The translations under genes and the position numbers were made by a program. A stretch of DNA of 10,984 nucleotides. Source: an uncultured Lachnospiraceae bacterium. Its GTDB lineage: Bacteria > Bacillota > Clostridia > Lachnospirales > Lachnospiraceae. Below are positions 1 through 7,960 of this stretch, one piece after another; position 1 is the stretch's first letter; each line of letters begins with the position of its first letter. The DNA lies in contig CAJUEY010000061.1 of assembly GCA_910585825.1 (NCBI GenBank), forward strand, positions 1-10,984, in the 5' to 3' direction. A model generated the notes under the pieces. The model saw only the letters and a program-made list of their open reading frames with translations, was not told where the DNA came from and made no database searches.

Positions 1-119
1 TTTTTTCTCAACCTTCTTTCTTGGAATTCCCTATACTTGAATTATACAGGAAGCTTCTTTTAAAAGATGATATGAAATTATTGTATCACTTTTCATACTA
101 TCTTAAAAGAAATAAAATT
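1..119. other. Gene-free left edge, possible leader of a next gene
   Basis: No credible coding region is seen in these 119 bases. Read on the minus strand, it holds the inverted repeat at 57-109, then a perfect TATAAT (41-46), then a purine-rich stretch (AGAAGG) running off the edge. That arrangement could be the promoter and ribosome binding site of a further minus-strand gene outside the window. However, the hexamer 17 bases upstream (64-69, CATCTT on the minus strand) is a poor -35 match, so the promoter reading is weak. Confidence 0.25.
57..109. repeat. Long imperfect inverted repeat downstream of the fumarase beta gene
   Basis: Bases 57-77 and 91-109 form an AT-rich hairpin of about 19 base pairs around a 13-base loop (78-90), with one A/C mismatch, one G-T wobble and a two-base bulge (62-63). 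The innermost seven pairs are perfect (TATGAAA with TTTCATA). It begins 10 bases beyond the fumarase beta stop codon. No T-run follows the hairpin on either strand, so it is not a textbook intrinsic terminator. It could be a 3'-end processing or stability element, or an operator, since a TATAAT sequence on the minus strand lies just beyond it at 41-46. AT-rich DNA forms such repeats by chance fairly easily. Confidence 0.45.
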
Positions 120-659
120 TTAATTTTTCACAGCTGTTTCATAAAGATTATTTCCGTTTCGATCAATAACGACAATAACGGGAAAATCTTTGATTTCCAG
201 TTTTCTAAGGGCTTCCGCTCCCAAATCATCATAACAGATGATTTCTGATTTTGTGATGCACTTTGATAAAAGCGCCCCGGCTCCGCCCACCGCTGCAAAA
301 TAAACCGCTTTATTACGGACAATGGCGTCAATCACTTCTCTGCTGCGCTTACCCTTTCCGATCATGGCTTTGCAGCCCAGATCCAAAAGAACGGGAGCGT
401 ATTTATCCATACGGCTTGATGTTGTGGGGCCTGCAGAACCGATCGGTCTGCCTTCTCTTGCCGGAGACGGCCCCATATAATAAATCGTTTCGTCTTTCAG
501 GTTCACTGGCAGCCCTTCGCCTCTTTCCAATGCCTCTGTCATACGTTTATGAGCTGCGTCTCTCGCAACATAAACGGTTCCTGTAATATAAACATAATCA
601 CCGCTTTTTAATTCTGCGGTCACTTCTTCTGTAATTGGGTTTTTAATATATTTATCCAT
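120..659 (-). CDS. Class I fumarate hydratase (or tartrate dehydratase), beta subunit
   Basis: This is the small subunit of the two-subunit, oxygen-sensitive [4Fe-4S] hydratase that interconverts fumarate and L-malate in the cytoplasm. The related L(+)-tartrate dehydratase TtdB is built the same way, so substrate cannot be settled from sequence alone. From the chosen start it is 179 residues. Visible family motifs are GTVYVARDAAHKR (27-39), the GP-PAREGRPIGSAGP segment (63-78) leading into TTSSRMD (79-85), GKGKR (101-105) and the closing block YDDLGAEAL (143-151) with a hydrophobic strand VIVVID (161-166). The start ATG at 659 has a GGAG eight bases upstream and gives the expected N-terminus beginning MDKY. 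An in-frame ATG at 683, eight codons upstream, also has an AGGA nearby. It follows the alpha subunit with a gap of 31 bases (7 bases if the upstream start is used), so the two are surely co-expressed. Confidence 0.9.
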   Translation of the reverse strand: MDKYIKNPITEEVTAELKSGDYVYITGTVYVARDAAHKRMTEALERGEGLPVNLKDETIYYMGPSPAREGRPIGSAGPTTSSRMDKYAPVLLDLGCKAMIGKGKRSREVIDAIVRNKAVYFAAVGGAGALLSKCITKSEIICYDDLGAEALRKLEIKDFPVIVVIDRNGNNLYETAVKN

Positions 660-690
660 AAAAAAATCTCCATTTTCTTTCATTGTATTC

Positions 691-1536
691 CTATAAAATT
701 TTCACAATATGACGATTCACATGACAGCAGATATTAACTGCTACCGGAAGTCCCGCAATATGGGTGGGAAACGTATTGATGTTTACGGCAAGCGCCGTAA
801 TGCTGCCTCCCAATCCGCCCGGTCCGATTCCAAGGGAATTGATTTTATCAAGCATTTCTTTTTCCAGTTCGCATACATATGGAACAGATGAATGCTGATT
901 GGCATCTCTGGTCAGCGCCTGCTTTGCCATAATTGCGGCTTTTTCAAAATCTCCTCCGATTCCCACGCCGATCACCATAGGAGGACAGGCATTCGGCCCG
1001 GCATCCGAAACAGCTGTTAATATGGCGTCCTTCACTCCTTCTATACCGTCCGCCGGTTTTAACATAAAAATCCGGCTCATATTTTCACTGCCAAATCCTT
1101 TTGGAGCGAATGTAATCTTTACCGTATCTCCAGGCACAATGGAATAATGGATCACTGCAGGCGTATTGTCATTCGTATTTTCCCTTAAAATCGGATCTTT
1201 TACGACGGATTTTCGGAGATATCCCTCTGTATATCCCTGTCTTACCCCTTCATTTACAGCATCCTCCAGATTCATTCCTTCAAAATGTACATCCTGTCCG
1301 ATTTCCATAAAAATAACTGCCATTCCGGTATCCTGGCATATTGGTATCATTTCTTCCGCCGCAATCTTTAAATTATCCTGAAGCTGATTTAATATTTTTC
1401 TGCCAAGATCGGATGTTTCGGAATCTGCGGCTTTCTTTAAAGCAATATCCATATCTTTTGAAAGATAATGATTGGCGGCTATGCACATTTCTTTTATTAT
1501 TTCTGTTAATTCTTTTGTGTCTATCGTACGAATCAT
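691..1536 (-). CDS. Class I fumarate hydratase (or tartrate dehydratase), alpha subunit
   Basis: This is the large, iron-sulfur-cluster-bearing subunit (281 residues, normal for the family) of a two-subunit class I hydratase, partner of the gene just downstream. Three conserved cysteine regions expected to ligate the [4Fe-4S] cluster are present: Cys67 in PICQDTGMA, Cys184 in NACPPM, and Cys271 in the C-terminal CHVNRH. The glycine-rich VIGVGIGGDFE (188-198) and GIGPGGLGGS (236-245) blocks are also typical. The ATG at 1536 has AGGAGG (1545-1550) with an eight-base spacer, lying inside the end of the upstream membrane-protein gene. The two genes overlap by one base (TGATG), implying translational coupling. 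In anaerobes this enzyme usually serves a partial or reductive branch of the citric acid cycle. TtdA (tartrate) is the main alternative, and no transporter or regulator in view helps decide. Confidence 0.92.
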   Translation of the reverse strand: MIRTIDTKELTEIIKEMCIAANHYLSKDMDIALKKAADSETSDLGRKILNQLQDNLKIAAEEMIPICQDTGMAVIFMEIGQDVHFEGMNLEDAVNEGVRQGYTEGYLRKSVVKDPILRENTNDNTPAVIHYSIVPGDTVKITFAPKGFGSENMSRIFMLKPADGIEGVKDAILTAVSDAGPNACPPMVIGVGIGGDFEKAAIMAKQALTRDANQHSSVPYVCELEKEMLDKINSLGIGPGGLGGSITALAVNINTFPTHIAGLPVAVNICCHVNRHIVKIL

Positions 1537-2348
1537 CAGTTATTCCTCCTGTTTTTTATTCTTTTTTTCAGATTCTCCCTTAACTCTTTCAAAGAATCGT
1601 CATGCAATTTCGATCTCATACCCGGAAATGCTTTTAAAAGACGATTATGGCCGTAAATCTTTTTCTCAGCCAATTCTTTATAACGTTTATTTAATTCTTC
1701 GTACATTTCCTTCTTTTCTATTGCATCTGATGTTTTTTCATAAATATTTTCACCAATCTCATTTGAGATCATTTTTAATTTCTCCGCTATTTCACCCATG
1801 ATGGAAAGCCGTTTATTAAAATTGAGAATATTGCTTATAGTAAAAATACAGTCAACGGTGAATGCCGACATCATTATGACCAAAAAAACAGTTCCGACTA
1901 TTTTTGGAATTATATGCACAAATCCGAAAATAATCGGATGAAGTATCAGCATAATAAAACTGCAGGCTAATCCCCATAAAACAGAGAATTTCAAACAAAT
2001 ATATCCACTTATATTAAAAGGCTTGTCTGAATAATCCCACCATTTATTGTGAAATACCTTTTCTAAAATATAACCTGTAATATATTCAAGCACGGAGGTT
2101 AACAGAAAGGAACCAAGAAACAATATCAGAAGATTTTCCTTTAAGGGTGTTAAAATTGCAACTACAATTAATACTCCCACGCCATAAATCGGGCAGTAAG
2201 GACCGTTTAAAAATCCTCTATTGACAAATATTCCAAGATCCAACGCTGCATAAGAAACCTCGGTACACCATCCAAGAAAGGCATAAATAATAAATATCCA
2301 AACGACTTCATAAAATGTTTGCGGTATAATCTGACTCATCTCCTTCAT
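1536..2348 (-). CDS. PF06541-type multispanning membrane protein ('putative ABC transporter permease'), function unknown
   Basis: This integral membrane protein belongs to the family often labelled putative ABC-transporter type IV (PF06541). No ATPase or binding protein is beside it, so a transport role is unproven. From the ATG at 2348 it is 270 residues. About five hydrophobic segments are visible: roughly 15-34, 53-67, 72-94, 118-139 and 148-172. Family marks are GWCTE (26-30), GPYCPIYGVG (49-58), LEYITG (87-92), WWDYSDKPFN (103-112) and the following ICLKFSVLWG. After residue 179 comes a charged, probably helical and coiled cytoplasmic tail rich in Lys and Glu, ending in a basic cluster. 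The start is uncertain: a TTG at 2366 and ATGs at 2348 and 2339 are all in frame, and none has a well-spaced Shine-Dalgarno. The gene begins just past the gyrA terminator and overlaps the fumarase alpha gene by one base. Confidence 0.8.
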   Translation of the reverse strand: MKEMSQIIPQTFYEVVWIFIIYAFLGWCTEVSYAALDLGIFVNRGFLNGPYCPIYGVGVLIVVAILTPLKENLLILFLGSFLLTSVLEYITGYILEKVFHNKWWDYSDKPFNISGYICLKFSVLWGLACSFIMLILHPIIFGFVHIIPKIVGTVFLVIMMSAFTVDCIFTISNILNFNKRLSIMGEIAEKLKMISNEIGENIYEKTSDAIEKKEMYEELNKRYKELAEKKIYGHNRLLKAFPGMRSKLHDDSLKELRENLKKRIKNRRNN

Positions 2349-2370
2349 TTTTATGCTGTTTTCCAATGAC

Positions 2371-2404
2371 AGAAGAAAGGGGGCATAAATCCGGCCCCCT
2401 TTTT
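2371..2404 (-). terminator. Probable intrinsic terminator after gyrA
   Basis: A perfect nine-base-pair stem, AAAGGGGGC (2376-2384) with GCCCCCTTT (2394-2402), encloses a nine-base loop. Read on the minus strand it starts six bases after the gyrA stop codon and ends in TTTCTTCT, a fair though interrupted U-tract. On the plus strand it is followed by TTTTTATTTTTATT, so it could also stop opposing transcription. The next gene starts 23-28 bases after the stem, leaving no room for a separate promoter between terminator and gene. Confidence 0.75.
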
Positions 2405-2408
2405 ATTT

Positions 2409-4904
2409 TTATTCTTTTGTATGCTCCTCTTCGTCTGCCTTGTCAATTTCTTCCATGAGATTTTGATCTTCTCTGACTTTTGCAATGCTTGCAATAGTGA
2501 CGTCTTCATCCATATTGATCAGTTTTACGCCGGACGTCACACGGCCCAAAATAGAAATGTCTTCTACTTTCATACGAATGATAATGCCTTCCGTTGTAAT
2601 AATCATGATTTCATTCTCATCATTCACAGCTTTGATGCCAATCAGATAGCCGGTTTTTTCTGTAATCTTATAGCATTTTACGCCCTTTCCTCCGCGGTTC
2701 TGAGGAGAAAATTCTTCCATTCTAGTACGTTTTCCAAGGCCTTTTTCAGAAGCGATCAAAAGATATTCTCCCTGGGTATTCATCTGCATGCCGATCACTT
2801 CGTCGCCGTCGATCAGATTCATGCCGATCACGCCCATGGAATTCCGTCCGGTGCTTCTTACATCTGTCTCATGAAAACGAATGCACTGGCCATATTTTGT
2901 CACTAAAATAATGTCTTTTGTATTATCTGTTTTCTTAACTTCAATGAGTTCATCGTCTTCCCTTAAATGAATGGCAGAAAGTCCGGTTTTCCGGATATTT
3001 GCATATTCCCGAATCTGCGTTTTTTTCACAATGCCTTTTTTGGTAGTCATAAACAGGTAATTGCCTTCCTGATATTCACTGATTGGAATCACGGCAGTGA
3101 TCTTTTCCCCGGGCTGCAGCTGCATTAAGTTAATAATTGCCGTTCCTCTTGCTGTTCTTGAAGTCTCAGGTATTTCATAAGCTTTCATCCGATATACCTT
3201 TCCTTCATTTGTAAAGAACATCAGATAATGATGCGTGGTGGTCATCAAAAGCTCTTCAATATAATCATCTTCAATCGTTTCCATTCCCTTGACACCTCTG
3301 CCGCCCCGGTGCTGGCTTCTGAAATTATCAATGCTCATACGTTTGATATATCCAAGCTTTGTCATACAAATTACGGTATTTGTCTTCGGGATCATATCTT
3401 CCATAGAAATATCATACTCATCAAAACCGATGGAAGTCCTTCTCTCATCTCCATATTTATCTGAAATGAGCATAATCTCTTCCCGAATCACGCCAAGCAG
3501 TTTTTTCTCATCTGCCAAAATCGCTTTTAATTCTTTTATTTTCTCCATTAATTCCGCATATTCCGCTTCTAATTTTTCCCGTTCCAACCCGGTCAAAGCG
3601 CGAAGGCGCATATCTACGATGGCCTGCGCCTGCACTTCTGTCAGACCAAAACGTTCTTCCAGACGTGTTTTTGCCTCGTTTGTAGTACGGCTGCTGCGGA
3701 TAATGGAGATCACTTCGTCAATGTTGTCTAAAGCAATCAGCAGTCCTTCCAAAATATGGGCGCGCTCTTCCGCTTTGTTTAAATCATATTTCGTCCTTTT
3801 GGTTACGACGTCTTTCTGGTGAATCAGATAATGATCCAGCATCTGGTATAAATTCAGAACTTTCGGTTCGTTATTTACCAGAGCAATCATAATTACGCCG
3901 AATGTATCCTGGAGCTGTGTATGCTTAAATAACTGATTTAAAATCACTTTCGCACTGACGTCTCGTCTTAACTCAATGCAGATGCGCATACCCTGGCGGT
4001 TGGACTCATCTCTTAAATCTGTAATTCCGTCAATTTTTTTATCTTTTACCAAATCTGCGATTTTCTCGATCAATCTGGCTTTATTAACCATAAACGGAAG
4101 TTCCGTGACAACAATGCGGCTCTTTCCGTTTGCCATAGGCTCGATATCCGTTACGGCCCGGACGCGGATTTTTCCTCTTCCGGTGCGATAAGCCTGCTCA
4201 ATGCCGGATGTACCCAGTATTGTGCCTCCAGTAGGGAAATCAGGCCCTTTAACAATTTTTAATATCTCTTCTAATTCTGTCTCCCGGTCTTCTAAGATCT
4301 GATTGTCAATAATTTTTACAACAGCGGCAATCACTTCTTTTAAATTATGGGGAGGAATATTGGTCGCCATACCGACAGCGATTCCGGACGTTCCGTTTAC
4401 CAAAAGATTTGGATATCTGGAAGGAAGTACGGTAGGCTCTTTTTCCGTCTCGTCGAAGTTCGGCATAAAATCCACTGTGTTTTTGCCGATATCCGCCAAC
4501 ATCTCCATGGAAATCTTACTGAGCCTTGCCTCTGTATAACGCATAGCGGCAGCTCCGTCTCCATCCACAGAACCAAAATTACCGTGTCCGTCTACAAGAG
4601 GATAACGGGTGGACCATTCCTGAGCCATATTGACAAGGGCTCCGTAAATGGAACTGTCTCCGTGAGGATGATATTTACCCATGGTATCGCCGACAATACG
4701 CGCACATTTTCTGTGGGGTTTATCCGGTCCGTTATTTAATTCAATCATGGAATATAAAACTCTTCTCTGTACCGGTTTTAAACCATCCCTTACATCAGGA
4801 AGCGCCCTGGACGCAATTACGCTCATTGCATAGTCGATATAGGATGTCTCCATTGTTTTCTTTAGGTCTACATCATGAACTTGATCAAAAATCTTATCAT
4901 CCAT
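2409..4904 (-). CDS. gyrA: DNA gyrase subunit A
   Basis: This is the DNA breakage-reunion subunit of gyrase, acting with GyrB as an A2B2 enzyme to introduce negative supercoils ahead of forks and transcription. It has 831 residues, normal for Firmicutes. The winged-helix and tower domains occupy about 1-500. The catalytic tyrosine is Tyr123 in AAAMRYTEA, preceded by Arg122. The quinolone-determining region HPHGDSSIYG spans 79-88. The C-terminal beta-pinwheel runs from about 505 and carries the GyrA box QHRGGRGVKG at 531-540, which distinguishes it from ParC. The final 20 residues are highly acidic. An in-frame TAA lies directly before the ATG, so the start cannot be further upstream. The ribosome site AGGAGG (4917-4922) overlaps the gyrB stop codon and sits 12 bases from the ATG, longer than ideal. 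Gly88 replaces the acidic residue found at this place in Escherichia coli. Confidence 0.98.
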   Translation of the reverse strand: MDDKIFDQVHDVDLKKTMETSYIDYAMSVIASRALPDVRDGLKPVQRRVLYSMIELNNGPDKPHRKCARIVGDTMGKYHPHGDSSIYGALVNMAQEWSTRYPLVDGHGNFGSVDGDGAAAMRYTEARLSKISMEMLADIGKNTVDFMPNFDETEKEPTVLPSRYPNLLVNGTSGIAVGMATNIPPHNLKEVIAAVVKIIDNQILEDRETELEEILKIVKGPDFPTGGTILGTSGIEQAYRTGRGKIRVRAVTDIEPMANGKSRIVVTELPFMVNKARLIEKIADLVKDKKIDGITDLRDESNRQGMRICIELRRDVSAKVILNQLFKHTQLQDTFGVIMIALVNNEPKVLNLYQMLDHYLIHQKDVVTKRTKYDLNKAEERAHILEGLLIALDNIDEVISIIRSSRTTNEAKTRLEERFGLTEVQAQAIVDMRLRALTGLEREKLEAEYAELMEKIKELKAILADEKKLLGVIREEIMLISDKYGDERRTSIGFDEYDISMEDMIPKTNTVICMTKLGYIKRMSIDNFRSQHRGGRGVKGMETIEDDYIEELLMTTTHHYLMFFTNEGKVYRMKAYEIPETSRTARGTAIINLMQLQPGEKITAVIPISEYQEGNYLFMTTKKGIVKKTQIREYANIRKTGLSAIHLREDDELIEVKKTDNTKDIILVTKYGQCIRFHETDVRSTGRNSMGVIGMNLIDGDEVIGMQMNTQGEYLLIASEKGLGKRTRMEEFSPQNRGGKGVKCYKITEKTGYLIGIKAVNDENEIMIITTEGIIIRMKVEDISILGRVTSGVKLINMDEDVTIASIAKVREDQNLMEEIDKADEEEHTKE

Positions 4905-4920
4905 TTATACTTGATTCCTC

Positions 4921-6837
4921 CTATACATCCAGATTCTGAACGTATTTTGCATTTGCCTCAATAAATTCCCGTCTCGGTTCTACTTTATCCCCCATGAGAG
5001 TCGTAAATATGACGTCTATTTCTGAAGCGGCTTCTTCATCATAAATAACCCTTTTTAAAATCCGCTTTTCCGGGTCCATGGTCGTCTCCCAGAGCTGCTC
5101 TGCATCCATTTCTCCAAGCCCTTTATAACGCTGTATTTTATTGTTATTGTCCCGTCCGATTTCAATAAGGATGCGGTTCAGCTCTTCATCGCTGTAGGCA
5201 TACCAGATCTTTTTGTTCTTTTCAATTTTGAAAAGAGGCGGCTGGGCCAGATAAACATATCCCTGTTTGATCAGTTCCGGCATAAAACGGTATATGAATG
5301 TCAGAAGAAGGGTACTGATATGAGCTCCGTCTACGTCCGCATCCGTCATAATGATAATTTTATGGTAACGGAGCTTTGTAATATCAAAATCTTCATGAAT
5401 TCCGGTTCCAAATGCAGTAATCATAGCTTTGATTTCGGCATTTCCGTATATTTTATCTAATCTTGCTTTTTCTACATTTAAGATTTTACCGCGGAGAGGA
5501 AGAATTGCCTGTGTCGCGCGGCTCCTTGCTGTCTTTGCAGAACCTCCCGCAGAATCTCCCTCTACGATATAAATTTCACAGTTTTTCGGATCTTTGTCCG
5601 AGCAGTCCGCCAGTTTTCCGGGAAGAGAAGTTCCTTCTAAAGCCGTTTTTCTTCTGGTCAGATCCCTTGCTTTTCTTGCAGCCTCTCTCGCCCGCTGCGC
5701 CAGCAGCGCTTTTTCACAAATCAGCTTTGCCACAGCGGGATTCTGTTCTAAGAAATAAGTAAGCTGTTCACTCACTACGGAATCAACGGCGCCTCTCGCT
5801 TCGCTGTTTCCCAATTTTTGTTTCGTCTGTCCTTCAAACTGAGGTTCACCGATTTTGATGCTGATAATGGCTGTCATTCCTTCTCTGATATCTTCTCCGC
5901 TAAGCCCGGCATCTGCATCCTTTAATATTTTATTTGCTTTTGCATATTGGTTGAAAGTCTTTGTCAATGCATTCCGAAAACCTGCCAGATGCGTACCGCC
6001 TTCCGGCGTAATAATGTTATTTACAAAACTGTAGGCAGCATCATTAAAAGAATCATTATGCTGCATGGCGACTTCTACATAAACGCCGTCTCTTTGTCCT
6101 TCACAATATATGATATCCGGATATAAAGCCTCTTTACTTCTGTTCAGATAGCTTACAAATTCTTTGATTCCTCCGGCATAATGAAATTCCTTTTCCATCA
6201 CAGGATCTACTCTGTGATCTTTTAACACGATTCTTAAATTTTTCGTCAAAAATGCTGTTTCTCTGAGCCTTTGCTTTAGTATTTCATAATCAAACACTGT
6301 CTCTTCAAAAATTTGATCATCAGGCAGAAAAACAACCTTTGTTCCGCTTTTTTCAGGAGGACACTCTCCGACTGCCTTTAAAGGATAAATTGTTTTTCCA
6401 CGTTCAAATCGCTGCTTGTATATTTTTCCTTCACTGCAGATTTCCACTTCAAGCCAGACAGACAGAGCATTCACAACAGATGCGCCTACGCCATGGAGAC
6501 CTCCGGATACTTTATATCCTCCTCCGCCGAACTTACCGCCGGCATGAAGCATTGTGAAAACAACTTCCACTCCCGTCAATCCTGATTTTTGATTGATGCC
6601 GACCGGAATGCCCCGGCCGTCATCTATTACTGTAACAGAATTATCTTCATTCACCGTCACTTCGATATTTTTACAAAATCCGGCCAATGCTTCATCGACA
6701 GAATTGTCTACAATCTCATAAACCAGATGATGCAGCCCTCTGGAAGAAGTGCTTCCGATGTACATTCCCGGACGTTTTCTTACCGCCTCGAGTCCTTCTA
6801 AAATCTGTATTTGATCTGCTCCGTATTCAGTACTCAT
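4921..6837 (-). CDS. gyrB: DNA gyrase subunit B
   Basis: This is the ATPase subunit of gyrase. The chosen ATG at 6837 gives 638 residues, the usual length, and an N-terminus MSTEYGADQIQ typical of GyrB. TAGGAGG lies four bases upstream. An in-frame ATG at 6951 would add 38 residues overlapping recF and is not believable. GHKL ATPase motifs are EIVDNSVDEA (41-50), IDDGRGIP (71-78) and GGLHGVGAS (112-120). The transducer domain follows. The TOPRIM domain has EGDSAGGSA (426-434) with Glu426 and the metal-binding DADVDG (499-504), and the C-terminal part carries QRYKGLGEM (569-577). It lies 40 bases after recF, and its stop codon shares bases with the gyrA ribosome site, so GyrA and GyrB are made from one message. 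I see no convincing promoter in the recF-gyrB gap. Confidence 0.98.
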   Translation of the reverse strand: MSTEYGADQIQILEGLEAVRKRPGMYIGSTSSRGLHHLVYEIVDNSVDEALAGFCKNIEVTVNEDNSVTVIDDGRGIPVGINQKSGLTGVEVVFTMLHAGGKFGGGGYKVSGGLHGVGASVVNALSVWLEVEICSEGKIYKQRFERGKTIYPLKAVGECPPEKSGTKVVFLPDDQIFEETVFDYEILKQRLRETAFLTKNLRIVLKDHRVDPVMEKEFHYAGGIKEFVSYLNRSKEALYPDIIYCEGQRDGVYVEVAMQHNDSFNDAAYSFVNNIITPEGGTHLAGFRNALTKTFNQYAKANKILKDADAGLSGEDIREGMTAIISIKIGEPQFEGQTKQKLGNSEARGAVDSVVSEQLTYFLEQNPAVAKLICEKALLAQRAREAARKARDLTRRKTALEGTSLPGKLADCSDKDPKNCEIYIVEGDSAGGSAKTARSRATQAILPLRGKILNVEKARLDKIYGNAEIKAMITAFGTGIHEDFDITKLRYHKIIIMTDADVDGAHISTLLLTFIYRFMPELIKQGYVYLAQPPLFKIEKNKKIWYAYSDEELNRILIEIGRDNNNKIQRYKGLGEMDAEQLWETTMDPEKRILKRVIYDEEAASEIDVIFTTLMGDKVEPRREFIEANAKYVQNLDV

Positions 6838-6877
6838 ATTTCCTCCTATTCCGCCGAATGGCATAAAGATTCCATTC

Positions 6878-7960
6878 CTATTTATGGATAACGGTTCCAT
6901 GATCAACCTCAAAAACACGATTAATCTGAAAACGATTACGTATAAATTCATCCAATCCTGTACATGTAATAATTGTCTGCGTATTACCGATATGATTCAA
7001 GAGATAATTCTGCCTGTTGCTGTCTAATTCTGATAATACATCATCTAAAAGTAAAATGGGGGAATCTTTTGTAACCTGTTTTACCAATTCAATTTCCGAA
7101 AGCTTGAGTGAAAGAGCCAGAGTTCTCTGCTGGCCCTGAGAACCGAATTTTCTAATATCAACACCATTACCGGAAAAAGAAATATCATCTCTGTGAGGAC
7201 CTATCATCGTCTGCCCCAATTTTAATTCTTTCTCACAAACTCTTTGAAGCTCCTCTTCAAAACAGTCTTCTTCTATACTCGGCTCATAAATCAAAAGCAT
7301 TTCTTCTGCTCCGCCGGAAATATTGTGATGTATCTTCATCACAATTTCATTTAACTGTTTTATAAATCCTCTGCGTCTTTTTATTATTCTTTTCCCATAG
7401 CTAATTAATTGAAGATTCCATGCAAAAAGCGTATCTTTCAGATCGGGTTTAAAATAAATATCTTTTAAAAGTTTATTTCTCTGCCCTAATATCTTATTGT
7501 ATTTTGACAGATCATCCAGATAAATTTTATCCAACTGACAAAGTTCCATGTCCATAAATCTTCTTCTCTCTGAAGGGCCGTTTTTTATAATATTCAAATC
7601 CTCCGGTGAAAAGAAAACAATATTTAAAATCCCAAACAGTTCACTCGCTTTTTTTATAGGAATCCGGTTAACGGCAATTCCTTTGGAACGATTCTTTTTT
7701 AAATGAATATCAATTTGAAATTTCTTTTGTTTCTTTTCTACAAAAACACGGATATGAGCTTCTTCATTTTCAAATTGAATCATTTCTTTATCTTTGCTGC
7801 CTTTGTGTGACTTCGTCGTTCCACTTAAATAAACTGCCTCTAAAATATTTGTTTTTCCCTGGGCATTATTGCCATAGAGAATATTGGTACCTTCTTCAAA
7901 ATCAATATTTAATGTATTATAATTTCTAAAATGATTTAATTCCAGTGATCTTATAATCAT
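6878..7960 (-). CDS. recF: DNA replication and repair protein RecF
   Basis: This SMC-like ATPase works with RecO and RecR to load RecA at single-strand gaps and helps protect or restart stalled forks. It has 360 residues, normal for the family. The N-terminal strand MIIRSLELNHFRNY is characteristic. Walker A is GNNAQGKT (30-37), the ABC signature is GSQGQQRT (273-280), and Walker B is ILLLDD (302-307) followed by the D-loop VLSELDS. The helical arm carrying the RecF block FFSPEDLNIIKNGPSERR lies at 116-133. The ATG overlaps the stop of the preceding S4 gene in an ATGA arrangement, and no Shine-Dalgarno is visible before it, so translation probably depends on ribosomes finishing the S4 gene. 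Confidence 0.97.
   Translation of the reverse strand: MIIRSLELNHFRNYNTLNIDFEEGTNILYGNNAQGKTNILEAVYLSGTTKSHKGSKDKEMIQFENEEAHIRVFVEKKQKKFQIDIHLKKNRSKGIAVNRIPIKKASELFGILNIVFFSPEDLNIIKNGPSERRRFMDMELCQLDKIYLDDLSKYNKILGQRNKLLKDIYFKPDLKDTLFAWNLQLISYGKRIIKRRRGFIKQLNEIVMKIHHNISGGAEEMLLIYEPSIEEDCFEEELQRVCEKELKLGQTMIGPHRDDISFSGNGVDIRKFGSQGQQRTLALSLKLSEIELVKQVTKDSPILLLDDVLSELDSNRQNYLLNHIGNTQTIITCTGLDEFIRNRFQINRVFEVDHGTVIHK

Noticed and set aside
263..586. Plus-strand open frames over the fumarase, gyrase and other genes
   Set aside because: All lie antisense to clearly conserved minus-strand genes, lack ribosome sites or recognisable domains, and show low-complexity compositions typical of shadow frames.
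2418..2446. Perfect TTGACA (minus strand) near the gyrA end as a promoter for the downstream cluster
   Set aside because: The -10 options at 17-19 spacing (CATACA, TACAAA) are poor, the sequence encodes conserved reading frame, and transcripts would meet the terminator hairpin at once.
402..6891. Near-consensus DnaA boxes TTATCCATA at 403-411, 652-660 and 6883-6891
   Set aside because: Single-mismatch copies are expected by chance in this length, all lie in or at the edge of coding sequence, and two simply encode Met-Asp-Lys.
6838..6920. Promoter for gyrB within the recF end (TTGATC with TAAATA)
   Set aside because: Only three of six bases match the -10 consensus and spacing is 16; read-through from upstream is a simpler explanation.
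6838..6951. Longer gyrB with a hydrophobic 38-residue N-terminal extension
   Set aside because: The extension overlaps recF in another frame, has no ribosome site, and does not match GyrB N-termini; the ATG at 6837 has TAGGAGG and the canonical start.
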